Shown piece after piece: positions 8,601-13,016 of a stretch of 13,016 nucleotides of DNA. A program made the translations under genes and the position numbers. Origin of the DNA: UBA4582 sp047630175. GTDB taxonomy: Bacteria > Pseudomonadota > Gammaproteobacteria > Pseudomonadales > Azotimanducaceae. The stretch spans positions 1-13,016 of the forward strand of contig JBLHVI010000092.1 of NCBI GenBank assembly GCA_047630175.1, given 5' to 3'. A model generated the notes under the pieces. It did not search any database. It was not told where the DNA came from and saw only the letters and a program-made list of their open reading frames with translations. Every line of letters begins with the position of its first letter. Positions within the stretch are counted from its first letter, which is position 1.

Positions 8601-8832
8601 AGATGCCATTGCTGCTAACACTGAAAAAGTGTGGGCGCTATGGCAACAGGGTGCAGTGATCTATGTGTGTGGTGATGCCCAGCACATGCTGACAGGCGTG
8701 CGAGGCGCGCTGCAGCAAATTTACATAGATACTCAGAGCACCGAAGCCAAAACCGTTACTGAAACTCAAGCAAAAGAATGGCTAAGAGACATGGAAGTTG
8801 AGGGGCGTTTCCTTGTTGATGCTTGGGCCTAG
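5632..8832 (+). CDS. Self-sufficient cytochrome P450-reductase fusion, CYP102 (P450 BM3) type
   Basis: Seen: 1066 residues with a heme domain (about 1-458), a Ser/Thr/Lys-rich linker (about 459-490) and a diflavin reductase (about 491-1066). Heme domain: I-helix FLIAGHETTSG (T270), ExxR as EALR (E325, R328), PERF (381-384) and the heme loop FGNGQRACIG with Cys407. F87 occupies the position of BM3 Phe87. Reductase: FMN loop HGSNMGTA near 497-504, ASYNGTP near 545, FAD motif RYYSIASS 841-848, NADPH motif IGPGTGVAPFRGF near 915-927, FGCRHPDVDD near 948, and a C-terminal Trp1065. Family knowledge: one NADPH-driven cytosolic protein hydroxylates or epoxidises fatty acids below the terminal carbon. 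Resemblance to Bacillus BM3 runs over the whole length and the size is close to its 1049 residues. Odd: BM3 Arg47 and Tyr51, which hold the fatty-acid carboxylate, are Gly47 and Val51 here. Substrate is inferred. Starts at GTG with a strong ribosome binding site. Confidence 0.96.
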   Translation: MPVFPEPKGKLPGLGHSRLIDPAAPVQSLLELSKELGEIFRLQLPGGQLLVVSSQRLVDELCDESRFDKKVSGPLHNIRDIALDGLFTARTKEPNWQKAHNILMPAFSMGAMSNYFPMMLEIAEQMMTRWSQLNANDEIDVPADMVRLTLDTIGLCGFDYRFNSFSRDEPHPFIDSMLAALQESIDRAVAIPMMHSLNVSRRHRYEKHVDNLKTIVDAVIAERKADGGASNAKDLLSLMLTGADPATGEKLSDENIRYQIITFLIAGHETTSGLLSFTLQYLIKHPAVLKRAYAEVDAVFGADLDSPPTLAQVGRLPYIRQVLNEALRLYPTAPAFTVMPLEDTLLAGVYPLKAGQPIMILIGGLHRDEKVWGDNPELFDPERFSPEVAAKRLPNAFKPFGNGQRACIGSQFALQESVLALGMALQRFKFVDHTNYQLAVKETLTLKPDDFRLRLKKRSAEDRDLSSQKTSVTVEPTQKTTATNLKTDHGTPLLVLHGSNMGTAQQIAARLAEEGASVGFVVKTGSLDEYTDNLPRDGVTLFVAASYNGTPTDDAKKFMAWLTSTDQDLTHVRYGVFGVGNRDWATTYQRVPRLIDERMEALGAERLVPRGEADARSDFFGDIDTYSQNVWPRLAVSLGMAVVAPTELGERFSIDLLNTDDSNMAFLTHHSLSPMMVVVNDEMVDTKVDFGASKRHISVALPTGVTYKTGDHLLVMPHNPKTNVERAATRFGMTLAQRIRLSLRHGAAGAMPVDSVITIENLLSRYVELCDPATARQIKLLAEHASCPPDVAALTTLAETENYKSEVLDKRVSLLDLLERFPSIELPFALFIDQLAELHPRYYSIASSHLCSPLHVDIAISCVEGAAYSGSGDYFGACSTTLAHAAVDGPILARVRPVDSGFLPPQDLQQPLIMIGPGTGVAPFRGFIQDRMSHHSQGLDMAEALLFFGCRHPDVDDIYANEINDAQQAGVVECVRAYSRLPGHPYHYVQDAIAANTEKVWALWQQGAVIYVCGDAQHMLTGVRGALQQIYIDTQSTEAKTVTETQAKEWLRDMEVEGRFLVDAWA

Positions 8833-9010
8833 TAACAAAGACAAGAGATGGGCGTGCCGAAACCTTAATTTATAAAAATAAGGGATCGAAATTCACCCAA
8901 GACGTCCGCATTGCAGGCATCAGCACACGGCTAGGCTATCACCAGACCACGGTGCAAGCCTCCCGTGTTGCTGAGCAATTCAAGCGTTCCATGCCATCTA
9001 AACCACCTAA

Positions 9011-11734
9011 TTAAGGCAGCTCAAACCCCGGCGCCGTCCATTTACCATCGCCATCCGCGTCGACAAACACGGGGTTTGTAAATGCGTAAGGGCGATGTCC
9101 TGGATACACGGCAGCATAGATCTCACTCGCATCGCCAAATACTTCCAAGGTCACAAACGCATCACCCTCGAAGCGCAGCGGCACACTAAAGCTACCATCC
9201 TCTGCGAGTCCCTCAGTGTGCACCGTGTGACCGTCTACTTGAACGCGCAGCTCGAATGCGTCAATCCAGTCGGGGCAATACACACGTCCGTTAAGCGTGC
9301 CTTGCCTGCCAATGTGAAGCCCACCGAGCTCTGCATCACCGAGCTTAACGTCCAATAGTGGTCCGGTCGTACCGTAGCTCGCACCACTGCGCAATGCCTC
9401 GGCGAACGCATTTACATCGAAAGACTTGAGTGCATCGTCTCGCACACGCACCATGTTTCGGGGCAAACCCACCTGCTGACTCTTGCCGTGTGAGTCACTG
9501 TTAGCAGTACCTGTGAGCACAACGCCTTGGCGCATCAGCGAGAACCAATCCTTACGCAATGTCTGCGTGCGCGTGGGATTGTGGTCGAAAGTGCCGTTCA
9601 TCAATTCCATGGCATCGAAGTCAATGTCGCGCACACCCGTGGACGGATCTCGCTCGATGAGGCGCATATTAGGCGAAGCCTCTAGCGGCTTATCAGGCCG
9701 ATACGGTGTGCCGATGCCAAGGTGATCAAGATAGGCACCGGCCTGCATTTTTAGCGCGTAGTCGTCAGGCAGCTCACCGGAGAGTTCGTCAGACGAGCGG
9801 GCGTGGTTAAGTTGCGTGATGACACCGGGGTTCGCGCTACGGACGTCGGCAAGCACCTCCCGCAGGCGCCGGTCCTCGTTGTGCGGCGCGCCGCGCCGAA
9901 ACTTATTTGGTTGGTAGCGCACCGGGAAAAAGTTCGCGTGCCCAGCTGTCCACGGCATTCGCGCAGTTCGCACCTCACTGGTCATCTCAGTACCTGTGAC
10001 AACAACCAGCTGATTCTTCAATCCCATGGCAGCCACAACGGGCTCAAAATCGAAAACCGTTTCATGCTCAGCCGCGACCATAACCTCTGCGTGTTCGGCA
10101 ACGAAAGTCCGCACCCGTTCCATGACAGGGAAGGCATTGTCCATGCTCGGCGAAGCGTGAACATGCAAATCAGCAGCGATGTGTTGCGGACTACTAACAA
10201 CACGCTCCGGAAGCGCCAGCGGCAGGTCAATGACTGCACCGGCCATGACGTCAATGTCGGCATGGGTCACGCTGTATTCGATGCCCCGAGTCGCGTACAC
10301 GCGATAACGCCCAGGCGCCAGCGCAACAAACTCAGGGTCGGATGCAATACCCGCGAGGAACACTGCGGGAATTGGCGCAATACCCCGGCCGCCGTGTTCC
10401 ACAAATCCCGTATGCGTGTCATCAAGATTTGGGTCCGACGTAGTACCCTGGCCGCGAAAGACAAGTCGGACTGCTTCACCTCGGGGCAGGCGTATATTTG
10501 CGACCTCCGGCAGCATCATGCGACCAGCGTTGCCACCGTTCGCCATGACACTCACCACCTTCTCGATATGCGCGTCAGCCGGACCGAGCACTCTGAGTCG
10601 GTAATTGCCGGTCGGCACACGTACGGCAAAGTGACCCTCAACATCAAGCGTTGTACTAGTCACCGGTGTACCGTCAGGCAGGTCGATATGAACACCTGAA
10701 CGAGGCTTGCCAAGCGTACCGAACATCTCGCCCACCACTTGACCAACCAATTTCGGTGCCTCGGCAAAAAGCTGGTCAGTAATAGCCGCCACCGTTCCAT
10801 TACGACCTATCAAAATACGCTCATCTATTTCTAATACATCGCCGACGTCGAGGCCGAGTAAGGGCACTTGCAGCAGCTGCAGCATGCTGAGTTCAGATCC
10901 ATCGCCGACCCAGAACTCATCCGTTGGGACGACAAACGCCAGTGCACCGGTATCTGCGAGGGCGAAGTGCGGCAGCGCCTTGGTGTTGTCACCCGAAATA
11001 CGTCGGGCACCCGCCAGTTGCCAGCCGTAGCTGATAGGCACTTCGGTGTGCGGCGGCGTGACAAGGATGATGGTGTCTGCTGCCTGGGCCGCTTCTGGAA
11101 TAGCGCTTGCGCCGCGCGTGAAGAACAACGTGTGTTCGAAGCCACTAGACCGAGACAGATCCATACTTGAAAACACGAAGGGCAGCAGCGACGCGTAATT
11201 GAATGTGATCGGCGCATACATGCCGGGATTCGGCGCTTCATCGTGGCGTCGCAGAATTCTCCGTGTTATCGCAAGCTCCGCAGGCGCGTTGGCACTCACG
11301 GTGTAGCGGATTTCCACCAGCAGACCGTTCGAGCCACCGATGGTCAAGATCGAGGCGGTTTCTTTGCCTTGGGCGATCTCCACGCGGTGAATATTCACGG
11401 GTGCCGAACGGGACGCATCAAGTAGATCTTGTTTTGAGACATAGTGATCGTCTGCGCGGCCGCAAAAACCAACGTCCACTAGCGTACCGCCAGAAGAAGA
11501 CAGGTCCGTCTCGTGGTCTACAGATGAGACAATTGCACACAACGTACCGTTACCTAGAAAATAATCGCCGACTCCACCAATGGCATCTGGCCCTTCCCGG
11601 CGAAGTTCGCCAACATTTGCATCAGTGATCCGTGTAACGCGGACTTCAGCGTCAACCAGTGACGTAAATAGCAACGACAGCAAGACGATGCTCAGGCAAG
11701 TCGCGCGTTTTTGATATTGAATTCTATTGATCAT
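9011..11734 (-). CDS. Exported PHP-domain metallohydrolase, CehA/McbA-type
   Basis: Seen, from the ATG at 11734 (907 residues): an N-terminal signal peptide (hydrophobic core SIVLLSLLFTSL, probable cleavage after VDA near residue 29); a beta-rich region to about 330; a carboxypeptidase-regulatory-like beta domain near 330-400 (TTLDVEGHFAVRVPTGNYRL); and a PHP metal-binding core. Core motifs: DLHVHAS (D522, H524, H526), AAEHE (E556, H557), TGTEMTS (E583), QLNHARS (H644) and NSDSHGKS (D747, H749). A C-terminal beta domain ends FTNPVFVDADGDG. Family knowledge: CehA/McbA-type proteins are PHP metalloenzymes that cleave esters or carbamates, carbaryl being the known example; PHP relatives also include phosphoesterases. 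Expected in the periplasm. The start is set by GGAG five bases upstream; an in-frame TTG at 11737 is too close to it. A sigma70-like promoter lies upstream, divergent from the PhyH pseudogene. The actual substrate is unknown. Confidence 0.92.
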   Translation of the reverse strand: MINRIQYQKRATCLSIVLLSLLFTSLVDAEVRVTRITDANVGELRREGPDAIGGVGDYFLGNGTLCAIVSSVDHETDLSSSGGTLVDVGFCGRADDHYVSKQDLLDASRSAPVNIHRVEIAQGKETASILTIGGSNGLLVEIRYTVSANAPAELAITRRILRRHDEAPNPGMYAPITFNYASLLPFVFSSMDLSRSSGFEHTLFFTRGASAIPEAAQAADTIILVTPPHTEVPISYGWQLAGARRISGDNTKALPHFALADTGALAFVVPTDEFWVGDGSELSMLQLLQVPLLGLDVGDVLEIDERILIGRNGTVAAITDQLFAEAPKLVGQVVGEMFGTLGKPRSGVHIDLPDGTPVTSTTLDVEGHFAVRVPTGNYRLRVLGPADAHIEKVVSVMANGGNAGRMMLPEVANIRLPRGEAVRLVFRGQGTTSDPNLDDTHTGFVEHGGRGIAPIPAVFLAGIASDPEFVALAPGRYRVYATRGIEYSVTHADIDVMAGAVIDLPLALPERVVSSPQHIAADLHVHASPSMDNAFPVMERVRTFVAEHAEVMVAAEHETVFDFEPVVAAMGLKNQLVVVTGTEMTSEVRTARMPWTAGHANFFPVRYQPNKFRRGAPHNEDRRLREVLADVRSANPGVITQLNHARSSDELSGELPDDYALKMQAGAYLDHLGIGTPYRPDKPLEASPNMRLIERDPSTGVRDIDFDAMELMNGTFDHNPTRTQTLRKDWFSLMRQGVVLTGTANSDSHGKSQQVGLPRNMVRVRDDALKSFDVNAFAEALRSGASYGTTGPLLDVKLGDAELGGLHIGRQGTLNGRVYCPDWIDAFELRVQVDGHTVHTEGLAEDGSFSVPLRFEGDAFVTLEVFGDASEIYAAVYPGHRPYAFTNPVFVDADGDGKWTAPGFELP

Positions 11735-11739
11735 CAATG

Positions 11740-11743
11740 CTCC
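11740..11743 (-). promoter_or_regulatory. Ribosome binding site of the PHP metallohydrolase gene
   Basis: GGAG on the minus strand, five bases before the ATG at 11734 and only two before an in-frame TTG at 11737. The spacing selects the ATG. Confidence 0.75.
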
Positions 11744-11783
11744 AGTAGCCTTAATTCGGCCATCTGCGTGACCTATGCTCGGG

Positions 11784-11813
11784 AGTATAGGGCGTTATTT
11801 TCTAGGATTGCAA
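11784..11813 (-). promoter_or_regulatory. Sigma70-like promoter of the PHP metallohydrolase gene
   Basis: On the minus strand TTGCAA (11808-11813) and TATACT (11784-11789) are separated by 18 bases, a good match to the sigma70 consensus. Transcription would start near 11777, giving a leader of about 40 bases before the ATG. The element is almost a copy of the plus-strand promoter at 11925-11954. Confidence 0.65.
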
Positions 11814-11902
11814 AAGTATCAGCATCTTTAAACTTGGATATAGAGGGCTTTACCTACTCAAGCTGGCGTTTCTACATGAGCGCCACACAGACAGCGGCTG
11901 AT

Positions 11903-11913
11903 CGGGACTCCCG
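11903..11913. promoter_or_regulatory. Small palindrome between the divergent promoters
   Basis: CGGGA and TCCCG flank a single base. The site ends 11 bases before the plus-strand -35 hexamer, a position where an activator could bind. It is short and could occur by chance; no matching copy was seen near the other promoter. Confidence 0.25.
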
Positions 11914-11924
11914 GGCAGGCACTT

Positions 11925-11954
11925 TTGCATCACAAGAAAAATAACCTCTATACT
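11925..11954 (+). promoter_or_regulatory. Sigma70-like promoter of the PhyH pseudogene
   Basis: TTGCAT (11925-11930) and TATACT (11949-11954) are 18 bases apart. Transcription would start near 11961, about 20 bases before the GTG at 11981. The promoter appears intact although the gene it serves is broken, so it may still fire. Confidence 0.65.
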
Positions 11955-11980
11955 ACAATCTCTTAAGCGCCTTAAACCAA

Positions 11981-12831
11981 GTGACTGAACCGAAACTCGA
12001 AAACGATCATCAAATTGCTGACCTTGACGCCGACAGCCTTGGCTGGGTCGGCATCGACAAAACAATCCTGATGTGGTCGCACTGAAGGAACATCTTGCGG
12101 CAAGCAATGGCATACCGGATATCGAGATCGTGCTGCCCAGTGAAGTGGAAAAAACGACGTAGTTGTTCCGCCGCGATGGTTTTGTAGTGGTGCGAGACGT
12201 ATTAACAACCCAGCGGTTCGCATTCCTCAAGTCCGGCTGTAATGACGTTGTCAGGCACATCATGGAGATGGATAAACATCGCCGGGGTAATCGCCGCTCG
12301 CATCGTTACGCTTTTGGTAGTTTAAGCCTAAAAGTCGCTGGACCCTTTCATGATCACCGCGGCATATTGACCTCGCGTGACTTACCAGCACCAAGTGCCG
12401 TGTGTCATGTCTTATCGGTTGATGTTATCCGAGGCAGTGGCCCAACACAGCAAATTCCTGGCACACCGCATACAGAATCGCCTTTGCCTACGATTAATGA
12501 AGAACCAGCGTGGATGAAACTCTCAACGGTTTAGCCTGCACCCGCAGTGAGTGTGCTGATTCGCGACGTTCGGGCATGGCATTGTGGAACGCCAAATCTT
12601 TGTGTTGCGGTGCGATGCATACCCAATATCGAATACCCGACGCCTTGGTATCGAGGGCCGGTTTACGGCAGCGTGCCGCGTGAAACTTACGACGGTCTTT
12701 CTGAACATGGCAAGCATCTTTGTCAGTATATCGTCGCGGGTAAAGGCGAAGTGCGCGAGACAGGCTATCGTCAGAGTTTAGAGGGAACACCTCACTTGCT
12801 ACAGCGTGGGTTTCAGGACAGTGTTTCTTAG
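11981..12831 (+). pseudogene. Phytanoyl-CoA dioxygenase (PhyH) family pseudogene
   Basis: Seen: GTG at 11981 opens a frame with LGWVGIDK. About one base is then missing in the A run at 12059-12063, and the sense frame continues as NNPDVVALKEHLAASNG. A TAG at 12160-12162 follows, then LFRRDGFVVVRDVL, then HRRGNRRSHRYAFGS, then GPTQQIPGT and EPAWMKLSTV. A second TAG at 12532-12534 precedes PAPAVSVLIRDVRAWHCGTPN and PRETYDGLSEHG, up to the stop at 12829-12831. Everything from 12061 onward is in one frame. Family knowledge: PhyH proteins are Fe(II)/2-oxoglutarate dioxygenases with a His-x-Asp...His metal triad. The distal His (12580-12582) and the likely 2-oxoglutarate Arg (12613-12615) remain. 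No His-x-Asp is seen, and only about 38 residues separate FGS from GPT, which suggests loss of the middle part. Inference: dead gene, substrate unknown. Confidence 0.85.
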
Positions 12832-13016
12832 CGGATATATTAAAGCGCATTACATGCTCGAAAAAGACAGAACTCGTGACGTACGATCAAAGGGCACGTG
12901 TGATATTTTTCTTTTCAAACTTGCCTGTCGCCTGAGTCCCAGCATATTTTTTACGCGGCAAATGACATTTTTTTCGCCTAAAAGCCACACTAGACACAAC
13001 GGCCGGCTAAGCTTTA

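Noticed and set aside
8863..8883. Possible terminator hairpin CCTTA...TAAGG between convergent genes
   Set aside because: Only five paired bases with an AT-rich 11-base loop and no following T run; too weak to call.
8823..9013. 63-codon plus-strand open frame from a TTG after the P450 gene
   Set aside because: No ribosome binding site, no recognisable family, overlaps the P450 end and touches the stop of the opposing gene; probably chance. The 8833-9010 gap otherwise shows nothing coding.
9803..10699. 298-codon plus-strand open frame opposite the PHP gene
   Set aside because: Shadow of the well-supported minus-strand PHP gene; its composition is rich in Arg, His and Thr, with no motif.
11850..12263. 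137-codon minus-strand open frame over the PhyH start region
   Set aside because: It is antisense to the clearly homologous PhyH remains and has no family features.
12832..13016. Right-end region examined for an RNA gene or promoter
   Set aside because: Only T-rich tracts and no stem structure, tRNA fold or coding frame that could be supported.

Overview
The window looks like chromosomal DNA of a free-living, probably marine or aquatic gammaproteobacterium. This is inference from gene content and style: a COQ8-type kinase overlapping a photolyase, PhyH-type dioxygenase remains, a CehA/McbA-type exported hydrolase, balanced base composition and mixed ATG/GTG starts. No rRNA, tRNA, CRISPR array or insertion sequence was recognised. 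One gene is cut by the left edge.

Layout. Positions 1-1881 (minus) hold a two-gene unit. A COQ8/ADCK3-like ABC1 kinase is followed, with an 8-base overlap, by a cryptochrome/photolyase whose C-terminal part lies outside the window. Positions 2097-4394 (plus) encode a large membrane-anchored alpha/beta hydrolase with about five N-terminal membrane segments and a C-terminal beta-rich extension. It converges, 19 bases apart, on a small soluble alpha/beta hydrolase (4414-5280, minus). A 351-base gap precedes the most distinctive gene, a self-sufficient P450-reductase fusion of the CYP102 (P450 BM3) type (5632-8832, plus) with a strong ribosome binding site. Positions 9011-11734 (minus) encode an exported PHP-domain metallohydrolase of the CehA/McbA type.

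At 11735-11980 two outward-facing sigma70-like promoters are nearly copies of each other (26 of 36 positions match, by hand). One drives the PHP gene. The other drives a decayed phytanoyl-CoA dioxygenase (PhyH) gene at 11981-12831, broken by a one-base frameshift, two in-frame stops and a probable internal deletion. The last 185 bases hold nothing recognisable.

How the genes may work together. The kinase/photolyase pair is the only clear operon. The other genes stand alone or face each other. The hydrolases, the fatty-acid-type P450, the exported metallohydrolase and the dead PhyH oxygenase together resemble an accessory catabolic or lipid-modification neighbourhood, but no single pathway is demonstrated. 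The main points of interest are the CYP102 fusion with altered substrate-anchoring positions, the twin divergent promoters beside a pseudogene, the COQ8-like kinase coupled to a photolyase, and the membrane-fused hydrolase.
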